A DNA stretch of 64,000 nucleotides from Ectopseudomonas oleovorans (GCF_003052605.1 NZ_QASO01000032.1:27920-91919); one strand, 5' to 3'. Positions 53,889 through 63,961 are shown, counted from the first letter of the stretch. Notes: a model not told the origin generated them from the letters alone. A program made the numbers and translations.

Positions 53889-54833
53889 ATGCTTATCAAA
53901 CTCGCCAATCCCCGTGGCTTCTGCGCCGGCGTCGACCGTGCCATCGAAATCGTCAACCGCGCCCTGGAAGTCTTCGGCCCGCCGATCTACGTGCGCCATG
54001 AAGTGGTGCACAACAAGTTCGTGGTCGAGGACCTGCGCGCGCGCGGTGCGGTGTTCGTCGAAGAGCTGGACCAGGTGCCGGACGACGTTATCGTCATCTT
54101 CAGTGCGCACGGCGTGTCCCAGGCGGTACGCGACGAGGCCGCTCGGCGCGGTCTCAAGGTGTTCGACGCCACCTGCCCGCTGGTGACCAAGGTGCATATG
54201 GAAGTGGTGCGCTACAGCCGGGAAGGCCGTGAGTGCATCCTGATCGGCCACGAAGGCCACCCGGAAGTCGAAGGCACCATGGGCCAGTACGACGCCAGCA
54301 ATGGCGGCACCATCTACCTGGTGGAAGACGAGGCAGACGTCGCCGAACTGCAGGTGCGTAATCCCGAAAACCTGGCGTTCGTCACCCAGACCACCCTGTC
54401 GATGGACGACACCAGCAAGGTGATCGACGCCCTGCGCGCCAAGTACCCGGCCATCGGTGGCCCGCGCAAGGACGATATCTGCTACGCCACGCAGAACCGC
54501 CAGGATGCGGTCAAACAACTGGCCAGCGAGTGCGACGTGCTGCTGGTCGTCGGCAGCCCGAATAGCTCCAACTCCAACCGCCTGCGCGAACTGGCCGAGC
54601 GCATGGGGACTCCGGCCTATCTGATCGATGGAGCAGAGGATCTCAAGCGTGAGTGGTTCGAGGGGGTGGAGGGTGTCGGTATCACGGCGGGCGCTTCGGC
54701 ACCGGAAGTGCTGGTGCGGGGGGTGGTTGATCAACTGCGCGCTTGGGGCGCGACCGGCGAGACCGAACTCGATGGCCGCCCGGAGAACGTGACGTTCTCC
54801 ATGCCCAAGGAGCTGCGGGTGAAGGCGCTGTAA
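53889..54833 (+). CDS. ispH: HMBPP reductase IspH
   Basis: A 314-residue [4Fe-4S] enzyme of the MEP isoprenoid pathway. Cluster Cys12 in [10 protein letters not shown], the second in DATCPLVTK, the third before [15 protein letters not shown]. Length is standard. It is the last gene of the core run; fimT points toward it from the other strand, 9 bp away. Confidence 0.97.
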   Translation: MLIKLANPRGFCAGVDRAIEIVNRALEVFGPPIYVRHEVVHNKFVVEDLRARGAVFVEELDQVPDDVIVIFSAHGVSQAVRDEAARRGLKVFDATCPLVTKVHMEVVRYSREGRECILIGHEGHPEVEGTMGQYDASNGGTIYLVEDEADVAELQVRNPENLAFVTQTTLSMDDTSKVIDALRAKYPAIGGPRKDDICYATQNRQDAVKQLASECDVLLVVGSPNSSNSNRLRELAERMGTPAYLIDGAEDLKREWFEGVEGVGITAGASAPEVLVRGVVDQLRAWGATGETELDGRPENVTFSMPKELRVKAL

Positions 54834-54842
54834 GGCGCCTGA

Positions 54843-55355
54843 TCAGCAACCTGTCTGGGTTGTCTTGTTCAATTTCAGGCGGCCCATCGAGTTGAGCACG
54901 ATCTCTCGTTGTGCTGCCCTGCTTTGCGGATAGCAAAGTGTGATGGTGCCTGCCTGAAAGGCGCCGCCGGGGAGCTTGGCCCTGCCGCTGGGTGTGAATC
55001 TTATATAAGTGGCAACCGGTTGATTTCCCTGAATGTTCAAGGCGCTGTGCGTTTGCCCATTCCACAGCGTTGTTTCTGTTGAGTCACGACTATCGCTCCA
55101 GTTGTTGTCTGGGTGGATTTCCCATCCAGCGGCCCAAGAGCCGGAGCGCGCGGAAAGATAGACCGGTACGTTGCGTTTTATCGCCTCGCTGCGAGCCAGT
55201 GCTGCGGCCATGAGCAGGTCGTTCGAAGCGGCCCGTAAGCGATGATCGTGAATGAAGTTGTACAGGGTTGGCAGACCCAGGCCGATGGTTAGCGTCAGAA
55301 TAACCAAGGCAATCATCAGCTCGGCCAGTGTGAATCCCTTCAAGTTTCTGTTCAT
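54843..55355 (-). CDS. fimT: FimT/GspH-type minor pseudopilin
   Basis: A 170-residue prepilin with cleavage site LKG/FTLAELMIALV, conserved Glu at position +5, one hydrophobic helix, then a GspH-type domain with SEAIKRNVPVYL and CYPQSRAAQREIVLNSMGRL. It is divergent from the pilus gene run that follows, as in other Pseudomonas. It probably primes pilus assembly or binds DNA. Confidence 0.9.
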   Translation of the reverse strand: MNRNLKGFTLAELMIALVILTLTIGLGLPTLYNFIHDHRLRAASNDLLMAAALARSEAIKRNVPVYLSARSGSWAAGWEIHPDNNWSDSRDSTETTLWNGQTHSALNIQGNQPVATYIRFTPSGRAKLPGGAFQAGTITLCYPQSRAAQREIVLNSMGRLKLNKTTQTGC

Positions 55356-55494
55356 GGCTCCTGCCTGTTCGCCGCAAGGCGCTAGAGGAGACTGAGGCCG
55401 CTTAATACACTAGATTAGCCAGTCGTCTCTGCCGGGAAGATCAAAACAGTGTAGTCGTGTAATCGTGGCTGCTACTTGAAGGAGGAGTTGAAAC

Positions 55495-55884
55495 GTGCGA
55501 GCAAGCAAAGGTTTTACCCTGATTGAACTGATGGTGACGGTGGCGATCATCGGCATTCTGGCCGCTATCGCCTATCCCTCTTATACTCAGTACGTCGTTC
55601 GAGCCAATCGCGCTGAGGCCCAGTCCTACCTGATGGATCTGGCGCAGCGTCAGCAGCAGGTTCTGATGGATTCACGTGCCTATCTCAGCACTGTCAGTGC
55701 GCTGGGCGTGCAGGAGCCTGCTAGCGTGACGAAGAACTACACGGTAAGCATCTCCGGAGTAGGCACTGCTCCGCCGGCATTTACCATTACGGCTGCGCCC
55801 AAGGCTGGGACTGTGCAGGCTGGAGATGGTGATCTGGTGATTGATCAGAGTGGTGCCAAAACCTGGGCTGGAGGCGCGTGGTAA
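55495..55884 (+). CDS. pilE: PilE-type minor pilin
   Basis: A 129-residue prepilin: [21 protein letters not shown], then [20 protein letters not shown], the PilE/PilA pattern. Start codon is GTG 55495 behind GAAGGAGGAG. It ends one base before the next start (TAATG). In P. aeruginosa pilE follows pilY1, so its position first in the run is unusual. Confidence 0.88.
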   Translation: MRASKGFTLIELMVTVAIIGILAAIAYPSYTQYVVRANRAEAQSYLMDLAQRQQQVLMDSRAYLSTVSALGVQEPASVTKNYTVSISGVGTAPPAFTITAAPKAGTVQAGDGDLVIDQSGAKTWAGGAW

Positions 55885-56378
55885 TGGCCGGGCAATGCAG
55901 GCGGCGCCGCGTTGCGGGCTTGAGACATACCAGTCGGGGCTTTTCGCTGATCGAGTTGATGGTCGGGTTGGCTGTTCTGGCTATTTTGATCGCAATTGCA
56001 GTGCCTTCTTATCGCTCGATTATTGCCGAGCAGCGGGTGCGTGCGACGATTGCTGATCTGCACTCGGCAATTAGCTTGGCGCGCTCAGAGGCCATTAAGC
56101 GAAATCGTCAGATCACTCTGGCGCCAGCCGGCGGTGGCTGGTTAGCAGGGTGGGGGATTGCGAGCCCTGTATCGGGACAGCCGGCTATTCTGGCGCATAC
56201 GCTGTCATCCGGAGTGGGCATAACCGGGCCGGGTTCTATTGCATTCAGTGCGTCCGGGCGAGTGTCGGCTGCTTCCGAGTTCGAAGTCAGTAGCGACACT
56301 ACTGAATCACCAGACTCCGTAAGTTGCCTGACGCTTGGCCTGGATGGTCGCGCCAGCTCTGCCAAAGGAGGGTGTTAG
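55884..56378 (+). CDS. fimU: FimU/GspH-type minor pilin
   Basis: A 164-residue prepilin with TSRG/FSLIELMVGLAVLAIL and the family SEAIKRNRQITLAP. It resembles the fimT product at 54843 and fits FimU. ATG 55884 overlaps the pilE stop; GTG 55878 is an alternative. It is part of the tip-complex set with PilV, PilW and PilX. Confidence 0.85.
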   Translation: MAGQCRRRRVAGLRHTSRGFSLIELMVGLAVLAILIAIAVPSYRSIIAEQRVRATIADLHSAISLARSEAIKRNRQITLAPAGGGWLAGWGIASPVSGQPAILAHTLSSGVGITGPGSIAFSASGRVSAASEFEVSSDTTESPDSVSCLTLGLDGRASSAKGGC

Positions 56379-56379
56379 G

Positions 56380-56934
56380 GTGAATGGTCAATATCGTCTT
56401 AACAGGCATCGTGGTTTCACCCTTATCGAGGTACTGGTTACCTTGCTGGTTCTGGCAATTGGCTTGCTTGGTTTGGCTGGCATGAACGCACGTATGCTCA
56501 ATAGTCAGTTTGAGGCTTATCAACGTGCACAGGCGATGCTGCTCGTAGAGGATATGGCCAGCCGCATTCGCAGTAATCCAGCGGCAGCGCGTAGTGGTAA
56601 TTACGGTTCCACTACAGAGTACGGCTTGAACAATGAAGTCTGCGGGACCGGTTATGACGTCGCCAAGGATTTGTGCGAATGGAACCAGGCGCTTCGTGGA
56701 GCCAGTGTGGCTTCCGGCGGCTCGCAATTGGGCAGCATTCTTGGGGCCAGAGGATGTATCGAGAACATCTCGACGCCTGCCAGTGGGCAGGCAGTGGTTC
56801 GGGTTACTGTTGCCTGGCAGGGGATGGCGCCAACGGTTGCACCTTCATTGGCGTGTGGGCAAGGCGATTATGGCGACGACAACTTGCGTCGGGCGGTCAG
56901 TGTCGATGTCGTTCTGGCCTATCTGGGGGTATGA
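56380..56934 (+). CDS. pilV: PilV minor pilin
   Basis: A 184-residue prepilin with NRHRG/FTLIEVLVTLLVLAIG. GTG 56380 is chosen because AAAGGAGG lies 8 bases upstream; the earlier frame runs inside fimU. The C-terminal half is a variable beta-rich domain with Cys pairs (EVCGTGYD, LCEW, GCIEN, LACGQG). It overlaps pilW by 4 bp. Confidence 0.88.
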   Translation: MNGQYRLNRHRGFTLIEVLVTLLVLAIGLLGLAGMNARMLNSQFEAYQRAQAMLLVEDMASRIRSNPAAARSGNYGSTTEYGLNNEVCGTGYDVAKDLCEWNQALRGASVASGGSQLGSILGARGCIENISTPASGQAVVRVTVAWQGMAPTVAPSLACGQGDYGDDNLRRAVSVDVVLAYLGV

Positions 56935-57881
56935 GCATGAATAGCAGGCGTCTTGGAGTACCCGGCTTTCAGCGAGGGTTTTCCCTGATAGAAATCATGG
57001 TTGCCATGGTATTGGGCATCGTGATTTTGCTGGCAGTTTCTGAGGTATTCATCAGTAACAGTCGAACACGTGGTGAAATCGAGAAAACCGGGCGTCAGAT
57101 CGAGAACGGTATTTATGCATTGGGGCTTATGGAAGATGAGCTGGCTAATGCAGGTTTCTGGGGCGAGGCAGGGGCTCAGCTTGTTGCGGCAACTCTGCCG
57201 CCACTGTGTCCGACTACTGAGGCCGACCTGATTAACGCAATGGGTTACCCGGTGCAGGGTGAGCTAAGTGGTACCAACTGCGCCAATAGTAAAACCGGTT
57301 CAGATTTTATTGCTGTGCGGCGTGCCAGCACTTGTGCTGCCGGAGTAAGTGGCTGTGCCGCGCTGCTTGCAGGCAGTTTCCACCTGCAGGTCGCTGCGTG
57401 TCAGAGCGAGTCGCCGGGCGCGGTTTTGCTGAAGAGTAATAGTGCACAACTTACCTACAGGCAGCGAAATTGCACGACTGCTGCACCAATCTACCGTTTT
57501 CTCAGTCGCGTGTACTACGTGAATGCCAGTGATGAACTGGTGCGCACTCAGTTGGATGGTTCGGTTTACAGCGCTGCGACTGCCTTGGTGGATGGCATCG
57601 AAATCATGCGTTTCGAGTATGGCATCGATACCGATGGTGACAGCGAAGTTGACGTTTTCACGGCGACCCCGACTACAGCTCAGTGGTCGGATGTGGTCGC
57701 CGTCAAGGTTTCCCTGATTGCACGCAATCTCGAAGCGACGGCTGGGTATGACGATACCCGAACCTACACTATTGCTGGCGCGTCTTATACGGTGCCGACG
57801 GCAGTGCGCTCCTTCAAGCGCCAGCTCTACTCGACGACTGTGCATTTGCGCAATGTTGCCGGGCGCAGGGAGTTGCCATGA
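56931..57881 (+). CDS. pilW: PilW minor pilin
   Basis: A 316-residue prepilin with QRG/FSLIEIMVAMVLGIVIL and a C-terminal domain typical of PilW, including GIEIMRFEYGIDTDGDSEVD. Start ATG 56931 or 56937. It carries several Cys, for example CAAGVSGCAALL. It overlaps pilX by 4 bp. Confidence 0.9.
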   Translation: MSMNSRRLGVPGFQRGFSLIEIMVAMVLGIVILLAVSEVFISNSRTRGEIEKTGRQIENGIYALGLMEDELANAGFWGEAGAQLVAATLPPLCPTTEADLINAMGYPVQGELSGTNCANSKTGSDFIAVRRASTCAAGVSGCAALLAGSFHLQVAACQSESPGAVLLKSNSAQLTYRQRNCTTAAPIYRFLSRVYYVNASDELVRTQLDGSVYSAATALVDGIEIMRFEYGIDTDGDSEVDVFTATPTTAQWSDVVAVKVSLIARNLEATAGYDDTRTYTIAGASYTVPTAVRSFKRQLYSTTVHLRNVAGRRELP

Positions 57882-58420
57882 ATAATCTTGAGCAGATTCG
57901 TCAGCAGCGGGGCGTGGTGTTGTTGGTGGCGCTGATCATGCTGCTACTGATGACGCTGATGGTGGTCAGTGGTTTTAACCTGACCCAGACCAATCTAAAG
58001 GTCGTTCAGAACATGGAGAGCCGTAACCTTGCCAAGTATGCGGCCAATGCGGCCATAGAGGAGGCAATAAGTTCCGCGCAGTTCCTAAGTTCGCCTTCCA
58101 ACGTATTTCAAACATCATGCGAGCAGTCTAATCGCAAGTGCTACGACTTCAATGGCGACGGCAGCGTCGATATTGCCGTAGTAATAGATAGCCCCAGCTG
58201 TGTGATTGTGTTACCGATCAAGAACTCCGCGTTGAATGTGACGGATCCGTCGGATGCCAGTTGCTTTATTCAGGACTCCGAGAACTCCATGTGCGTAAAT
58301 TCTGTTTGGGAAATACGCGCAACGGCACGTGATGTGCTCACGGGGGCTGAGGTTGTTGTCCGGCAAGGCGTGGCGGTTCGTGCGACCAGTAACAATATAG
58401 CGACGGCTTGCCCAGCGTAA
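57878..58420 (+). CDS. pilX: PilX minor pilin
   Basis: A 180-residue prepilin with QQRG/VVLLVALIMLLLMTLMVV. The Glu at position +5 is Val, as is usual for PilX. Cys-rich C-terminus (QTSCEQSNRKCYD, PSCVIVL, ASCFIQD). It overlaps pilW by 4 bp and precedes pilY1 by 10 bp. Confidence 0.9.
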   Translation: MNNLEQIRQQRGVVLLVALIMLLLMTLMVVSGFNLTQTNLKVVQNMESRNLAKYAANAAIEEAISSAQFLSSPSNVFQTSCEQSNRKCYDFNGDGSVDIAVVIDSPSCVIVLPIKNSALNVTDPSDASCFIQDSENSMCVNSVWEIRATARDVLTGAEVVVRQGVAVRATSNNIATACPA

Positions 58421-58430
58421 CAGGAGAAAT

Positions 58431-61400
58431 ATGATGGAAAAGTATCTGGATTTGTTGAAGCGAGTTCTTCTGGTTGCTGGGCTGAGTATCGCGGGAGCAG
58501 TTCAGGCTGAGGATATCGATATTTTTATTGGTAACGATAGCAGTGTTTCCGGGCTGCCAAACGTTATTTTCGTACTCGACAATACCTCCAACTGGGCGCG
58601 GCAAAATCAGCAGTGGCCCGGCGGTTTGACCCAGGGGCAGTCCGAAGTTCGTGCTATCAAGCAGGCCCTGGTTGGCCTTGAGGGCAAGGTCAATGTTGGG
58701 GTGGTGGAGTTTACCACCGAAGGTAATGCCAATCAGGATGGCGGCTTTGTGCGCTTTCGCTTGCAGCAGCTTACGGAGTCCGACCCCAGCGGAGTGAACA
58801 CTGTCGATAAGCTGAATACTGTCTTGACGACGATTGAAAACGATATCAATGGCAATCTTGAAAAGCGCAATTCCAATACGCCTTACGGCAACTTGATGTA
58901 TGACGTTTACAACTACTTGGCGGGAGGTGCTCAGAGTTACAGCGGCGGTGGAACCAATGCTGAAAGAGCCGACGAGAGCGCTTACACTACGAACTACAGC
59001 CGGTTCCGCTCACCACTGAGCGCCGATAGCGCCTGCGGCAAAACTTATCTGATCTTTATCGGTAATCCGAATGCCCGTGGACCCTCGGGTGATGCGCTTG
59101 CTAATAGTAACGCGCTAAGAACGCTGTATAGCAGTTTAGGCGTGGCTGCGCCAGATGGCTTGGCAGAAAGTACTAGTCCTGCACCGTTACCCATGCCGAA
59201 ATTTGCCACGATTGTAGAGGGTGGTACGGCGCTTGGTTATTCGAAGTCATGTTATGTCACCGCCGAAGATGCCGTGTCGGACTCAATTAACCAGTGTTCT
59301 CTTGATGAGGCGAAGACGAATGGCTTGTGTGACGGAAAAGAATTTTGTAGCTGCGCAAGTAGCCCCGTACTTCAGGGTAAATGTAAGGCTGGCGAAGCCA
59401 GGCTATCTGTGGTTGAGGGGGCTACTGTAAAAATTGAAGCGATTGATGGTGCCTTTGATACGGTATCTGGTCGTGCTTGGAATATGGATGATTGGTCTAA
59501 GTTTTTAAATCAGCAAGGCGTCCCGGTTAGTGTGAAGGTAGAGGGTGGGGAGGATTATATTCAGCGTGTCCCTGTTATTACCTACACAATTGATGTTTTC
59601 AATAAGCAACCTAATGAGCAGCATTCTGCTTTGATGTTTAGCGCGGCTAACGCCGGTGGCGGTACTTATTTTCAAGCCAAAAGTGAGTCGGCCATTGTCG
59701 ATGCGATCAATACGGCTCTGTCGGACATCCTATCTGTCAGTTCGACCTTTGCGGCTGTCACCCTGCCGTTGAGTGCAACCAACCGCGCTCAGCAGGAGAA
59801 CCAGGTCTTTATCGGTATGTTCCGCCCGGACCAGAAGGCCAAGCCGCGTTGGTTTGGCAACCTCAAGCGCTATCAGATCACCTTGTTCAACGGTCGCCCC
59901 GAACTGGCCGATGCCAATCGCAAGCAGGCTATCAACCCGCTTTCCGGTTTCGCCGCAGAGTGTGCCGAAAGCTTCTGGACCAGTGATTCGGGTACCTACT
60001 GGCAGTCATTGGGTATCACCCCGTCTCCGCTTAGCCAGTGCCGAGGCAGTGCCTACAGTGCGTGGTCGGATCTCCCTGATGGCCCATTCGTCGAGAAGGG
60101 CGGGGTGGCTCAGGTCTCCCGTCGCAGTGATCTCGATGCTCGTAATGTACTCACAGTTGGCGCATCAGGCCTGACTGCACTGACCAGTTCTGTGGTCGCT
60201 CAGCCCCTTCTGGACTACATCATCGGCACCGAACCAGGTGCTGGTGAAACGATGCCGGCAGCTGAGGTGCTGGCCACGGCCAGTGGGCGGCCGAGCATCC
60301 ATGGCGACGTCATCCACTCACGCCCACTGACGATCAACTACGGCGGTACTACCGGGATCTTTGTCTACTATGGGGCCAATGATGGGCTGTTCAAGTCTGT
60401 ACGTGCCGAGGATGGTGGAGAGCAGTGGTCGTTGTTGGCACCCGAGCATGTGGCAAAGATCAATCGGCTCTACCAGAACTCGCCGATTGTTGCGTTCCCG
60501 AATCAGGATATGACTGTAACGCCGACGCCGACGCCGACGGCCAAGGATTACTTCTTCGACGGCTCGATCGGGCAGATCGTGACTTACGACGAGAATAATC
60601 TAGTTGATAGGGCCTATATCTATCCTTCTATGCGTCGTGGCGGGCGGATGGTCTATGGCCTGGATGTAACGGATCCGACTGCGCCCGATCTTCTGTGGCG
60701 CTTTGGTTGCCCCAACCTCAACAACGACACCGGTTGCCCAACGGGCTTTGATGGATTGGGTCAGAGCTGGTCGACGCCACAGGGTGCTTTCGTGGAGGAT
60801 ACTAGTAACGAGGGGGCGAAGAAGGCGGTAGTTGTATTTGGTGGTGGATATGACAGTTGCCTGGACAGCGATCAGGCGGCCTATCCGTGCAGTTCATCCG
60901 CGAAGGGCAAGGGCATCTATGTTCTGGACGCAGCGAGCGGGGCAGTGCTTCGCGGGCCGGCGGATCTGCCGACTGATGCGCCCGTGGTGGCCGAGGTTGC
61001 GACTGTTGATATGGACTTCAACGGCACCGTTGATTTTGCCTATGCAGCGGACGCGGCCGGCGGGCTGTACAGGATTAACTTCGCCACATTGAACGAGAAT
61101 GGGAGTATCACTGCCCTCGCACAGAGCGCCTGGTCAATCACCAAGATTGCCAACACGCTGGATACGACCCGGCGCTTTTTGAACCGGCCGACCGTTGCGG
61201 TTCTCCGCGACAGCGTTTATGTCACTCTTGGCTCGGGTAACCGTGAGCGCCCACTGGAAAGCAACTACCCCTATGTTTCCAGTGTCCAGGATCGCTTTTA
61301 TGTCTACGTCGACCTGCCGGGCGCTGCACAAACGGAGGCGGTCAATTTGGATGGCAATCAATTGGGGGATGTCACTATCGCCGATGTAGATGCCAGCACC

Positions 61401-61811
61401 AGTTGCGAAGTCAGCGGGCTACGTGGTTGGTACATGGACATGAAAGGGCGGGGCGAACAAATCGTCAATTCTTCGGCCATTGCCGGTGGCCAAGTAATGT
61501 TCAACTCCTATCAGCCTGGAGGTGCTACAACACCGGGGCAGTGCTCACGGGCACTGGGTATCGCCAAGTCCTACCAGCGGAGCTTATTCAATCCGTCATC
61601 TTGTGACCGTGATACCAGTACTGAAATCGTGGGTGGTGGCATGCCTATTCCGCCAATCATCACGACCGTTCCGGTAGCGGACGAAGATGGAAACGGAGAA
61701 CAGTTGGTGACCGTCTGTATTGGCTGCGAGGGCCTTAAGGTCAACGAGATCGTGCCGGAGACGGATCAAACCCGGCAGCGCATTTACTGGAATACGGATA
61801 TTGATCGTTGA
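58431..61811 (+). CDS. pilY1: PilY1 tip adhesin
   Basis: A 1126-residue secreted protein. Signal peptide ends at AVQA/ED (about residue 27). Residues 40-460 are vWA-like with degenerate metal site VIFVLDNTSNW. Residues 500-1120 form the PilY1 propeller, with the calcium loop DMDFNGTVD at residues 860-868 (D860, D862, N864, D868). A Cys-rich, lower-G+C insertion lies at residues 274-318 (Cys 274, 289, 300, 306, 308, 318). A TPTPTPT stretch is encoded at 60521-60540. Works with the minor pilins as the type IV pilus tip and in surface sensing. Ribosome site ACAGGAGAAAT. Confidence 0.93.
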   Translation: MMEKYLDLLKRVLLVAGLSIAGAVQAEDIDIFIGNDSSVSGLPNVIFVLDNTSNWARQNQQWPGGLTQGQSEVRAIKQALVGLEGKVNVGVVEFTTEGNANQDGGFVRFRLQQLTESDPSGVNTVDKLNTVLTTIENDINGNLEKRNSNTPYGNLMYDVYNYLAGGAQSYSGGGTNAERADESAYTTNYSRFRSPLSADSACGKTYLIFIGNPNARGPSGDALANSNALRTLYSSLGVAAPDGLAESTSPAPLPMPKFATIVEGGTALGYSKSCYVTAEDAVSDSINQCSLDEAKTNGLCDGKEFCSCASSPVLQGKCKAGEARLSVVEGATVKIEAIDGAFDTVSGRAWNMDDWSKFLNQQGVPVSVKVEGGEDYIQRVPVITYTIDVFNKQPNEQHSALMFSAANAGGGTYFQAKSESAIVDAINTALSDILSVSSTFAAVTLPLSATNRAQQENQVFIGMFRPDQKAKPRWFGNLKRYQITLFNGRPELADANRKQAINPLSGFAAECAESFWTSDSGTYWQSLGITPSPLSQCRGSAYSAWSDLPDGPFVEKGGVAQVSRRSDLDARNVLTVGASGLTALTSSVVAQPLLDYIIGTEPGAGETMPAAEVLATASGRPSIHGDVIHSRPLTINYGGTTGIFVYYGANDGLFKSVRAEDGGEQWSLLAPEHVAKINRLYQNSPIVAFPNQDMTVTPTPTPTAKDYFFDGSIGQIVTYDENNLVDRAYIYPSMRRGGRMVYGLDVTDPTAPDLLWRFGCPNLNNDTGCPTGFDGLGQSWSTPQGAFVEDTSNEGAKKAVVVFGGGYDSCLDSDQAAYPCSSSAKGKGIYVLDAASGAVLRGPADLPTDAPVVAEVATVDMDFNGTVDFAYAADAAGGLYRINFATLNENGSITALAQSAWSITKIANTLDTTRRFLNRPTVAVLRDSVYVTLGSGNRERPLESNYPYVSSVQDRFYVYVDLPGAAQTEAVNLDGNQLGDVTIADVDASTSCEVSGLRGWYMDMKGRGEQIVNSSAIAGGQVMFNSYQPGGATTPGQCSRALGIAKSYQRSLFNPSSCDRDTSTEIVGGGMPIPPIITTVPVADEDGNGEQLVTVCIGCEGLKVNEIVPETDQTRQRIYWNTDIDR

Positions 61812-62118
61812 TGTAACGGCACGTTTACCCGGTGATATGTGTCACGAGGCGCTGCTGATAAAGGCGAGTGATGAACGGCTGCGAGCTAAGGTGAATGGCG
61901 TAAGTTCGCGGTTGAGCCATAACGGCGTTTGCTCTTGCTGGTGCGACCTCTTCGTGTGCGCTGGGTATGCGACTGTGTTGAGCTGAGTCTGCAGGGGGGG
62001 CGAAGGCAAGCGGGGCAGCTAAATGCAGCCCTGTGGGCTCTCTCGGGCGACTGCCTAACTTTAGACTGGCATTGCCTGTCTCCTGCCCTAACCCATCTTT
62101 CGTTCTGCTAAGGTGCAG
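61812..62118. other. gene-free stretch after pilY1
   Basis: 307 bp with only short unsupported frames. In P. aeruginosa pilY2 and pilE would follow here; neither is present. The stretch leads to the terminator at 62119. Confidence 0.5.
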
Positions 62119-62143
62119 GCCCGCCATCGGCGGGCCTTTTCTT
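62119..62143 (+). terminator. hairpin terminator, insertion point of the intron
   Basis: GGCCCGCC (62118-62125), loop ATC, GGCGGGCC (62129-62136), then TTTTCTT to 62143. The intron starts at the next base. It ends the pilus transcript. Confidence 0.88.
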
Positions 62144-62546
62144 GTGCGCCCAGCATGGGCGCACTCTTGGAGGTGCAAGTCCTCCCGTGAGCTGGCCACA
62201 GTGAACGAAGCGAAGCGCAACTGCGTAAGGGTGACCGAGCGTGGGGAGGAAGCGTGGAGCGTAATCTGCGAGCCGATGGACAAGAATCGGATATGAGGCG
62301 CTGCCGAGCAGGGCGAGCGGGCAAGGAATCGCGAAGCTCTCGTGGCCAAGGCGAAGCGGCGTAAATCCGGCGGTTGTGCAGAGAAGGAGTGCGTTCTTAC
62401 CTGGGGAGATCTCGCTTTACGCCTGAAAGGGCGACGGTGCTTGATCGGAGCGAGAAGTCAGCAGAGGCCGTAGTAGTCGAATAGCTGAGCCACTGTAGGC
62501 TCGAAACACCAGACGAAGGGCCGAACGAGAAGGAGCATCAAACGTC

Positions 62547-63914
62547 TTGTCGATGAGCCGTGCATTGCATCAGATGCCTGTGAGAACGGGGCGGGGCGTC
62601 CAGGATCGAGGTGAAGCCTCGATGCTACCGTCCAGCGATGAAGCACGCCTCCCGCGCCAAGGGTTGGGGGATGCAGGGCGATGCCTGTTGGAACAGGTTG
62701 TCGCACAGGAGAATATGCAGCGCGCCTGGAAGCGCGTGAAGGCGAACAAGGGAGGTGCTGGGGTGGATCGCCTGGACATAGTGCAGACCGAAGCCCACCT
62801 CAGGCAGGTATGGTCGAGTATCCGACGGCAACTGCTGGCGGGAACCTACCAGCCATTACCAGTACGGCGCGTATGCATACCGAAACCAGACGGAAGTGAA
62901 CGAGAGCTGGGCATCCCCAGTGTGACCGACCGTCTGATCCAGCAAGCGCTGCTGCAAGTGCTGCAACCGCTGATTGATCCCACTTTCAGCGAGCATAGCC
63001 ATGGATTCCGGCCAGGTCGCCGAGCCTGGGATGCGGTTTTGTCTGCCCAACGGTATGCCCAAGAAGGCTACTGCGTCGTGGTGGACGTTGATCTGTCCCA
63101 GTTCTTCGACCGGGTCAACCACGACATCCTGATAGAGCGTTTGAGTAGGCGCGTGAATGATGCTGGCGTGATCCGGCTGGTGCGGGCCTATCTAAATGCT
63201 GGAATCATGGATGGTGGTGTAGTGATCGAGCGATTGGAAGGCACGCCGCAAGGTGGGCCACTGTCGCCACTACTGGCTAACGTGCTGCTCGACGAGGTGG
63301 ATAAAGAGCTTGAACGCAAAGGACATCGTTTTGCCCGTTACGCCGACGACTGTAACGTCTATGTGCGCAGCCAGAAGGCTGGCGAGCGGGTGATGGCCCT
63401 CCTCAAACGCTGCTACGACAAGCTGCGCCTGAAGATCAATGAATCGAAAAGTGCAGTGGCGAGCGTGTTTGAACGTAACTTCCTCGGATACTGCTTATGG
63501 CAAACCCACGATGGTGAGGTGCGGCGTGCCGTTTCGAAGAAGGCACTGGGGGTGTTCAAGCAGCAGATCAGGCAGCGTACTCGCCGTAATGGCGGGCGCA
63601 GCCTTGCCGAGGTGATCGAAAAGCTTTGCAGCTATCTGCCGGGATGGAAAGGCTACTTCAGCTTGGCGCAAACCCCGCGAGTCTGGCGAAGGCTGGATGA
63701 GTGGATGCGTCGAAGGCTACGAGCCCTTCAACTCAAACAGTGGCGACGCGGCAAGACGATCTACCGGGAACTGCTTCGTTTAGGGGGTACGCAGAGCGTG
63801 GCGCAATCGGTTGCGGCGCTGAGTCGCCGCTGGTGGCATAACAGCCTGACTGCCGGACACCAAGTATTGACGATCAGCTATTTCGATCGTCTGGGCATGC
63901 CAAGACTCTCCTGA
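62547..63914 (+). CDS. ltrA: group II intron reverse transcriptase/maturase
   Basis: A 455-residue protein with the RT core: IPKPDGSERELGIPSVTDRL, HGFRPGRRAWDAV, VVDVDLSQFFDRVNHDIL, GTPQGGPLSPLLANVLLDEV and the catalytic RYADDCNVYV. A maturase (X) domain follows, with GYFSLAQTPRVWRRLDEWMR. No HNH endonuclease domain is present, as in class C. Start TTG 62547 has AAGGAG eleven bases upstream; ATG 62553 is the alternative. It helps splicing and copies the intron into new sites. Confidence 0.93.
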   Translation: MSMSRALHQMPVRTGRGVQDRGEASMLPSSDEARLPRQGLGDAGRCLLEQVVAQENMQRAWKRVKANKGGAGVDRLDIVQTEAHLRQVWSSIRRQLLAGTYQPLPVRRVCIPKPDGSERELGIPSVTDRLIQQALLQVLQPLIDPTFSEHSHGFRPGRRAWDAVLSAQRYAQEGYCVVVDVDLSQFFDRVNHDILIERLSRRVNDAGVIRLVRAYLNAGIMDGGVVIERLEGTPQGGPLSPLLANVLLDEVDKELERKGHRFARYADDCNVYVRSQKAGERVMALLKRCYDKLRLKINESKSAVASVFERNFLGYCLWQTHDGEVRRAVSKKALGVFKQQIRQRTRRNGGRSLAEVIEKLCSYLPGWKGYFSLAQTPRVWRRLDEWMRRRLRALQLKQWRRGKTIYRELLRLGGTQSVAQSVAALSRRWWHNSLTAGHQVLTISYFDRLGMPRLS

Positions 63915-63927
63915 CCTCAACATCTCG

Positions 63928-63961
63928 AACCGCCCGGTGCGGACCCGCATGCCGGGTGGTG
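63928..63961 (+). ncRNA. intron domain V
   Basis: A 34-nt hairpin. Lower stem CCGCCCGG (63930-63937) with CCGGGTGG (63952-63959), one G-T wobble. Upper stem TGCG/CGCA with tetraloop GACC, and the expected 2-nt bulge TG at 63950-63951 on the 3' side. The triad position reads CGC (63931-63933), the class C form rather than AGC. Confidence 0.8.

Noticed and set aside
62053..62059. GCCTAAC as an integron attC core before the intron
   Set aside because: No matching partner core or paired stem is seen; the intron sits at a terminator hairpin instead.
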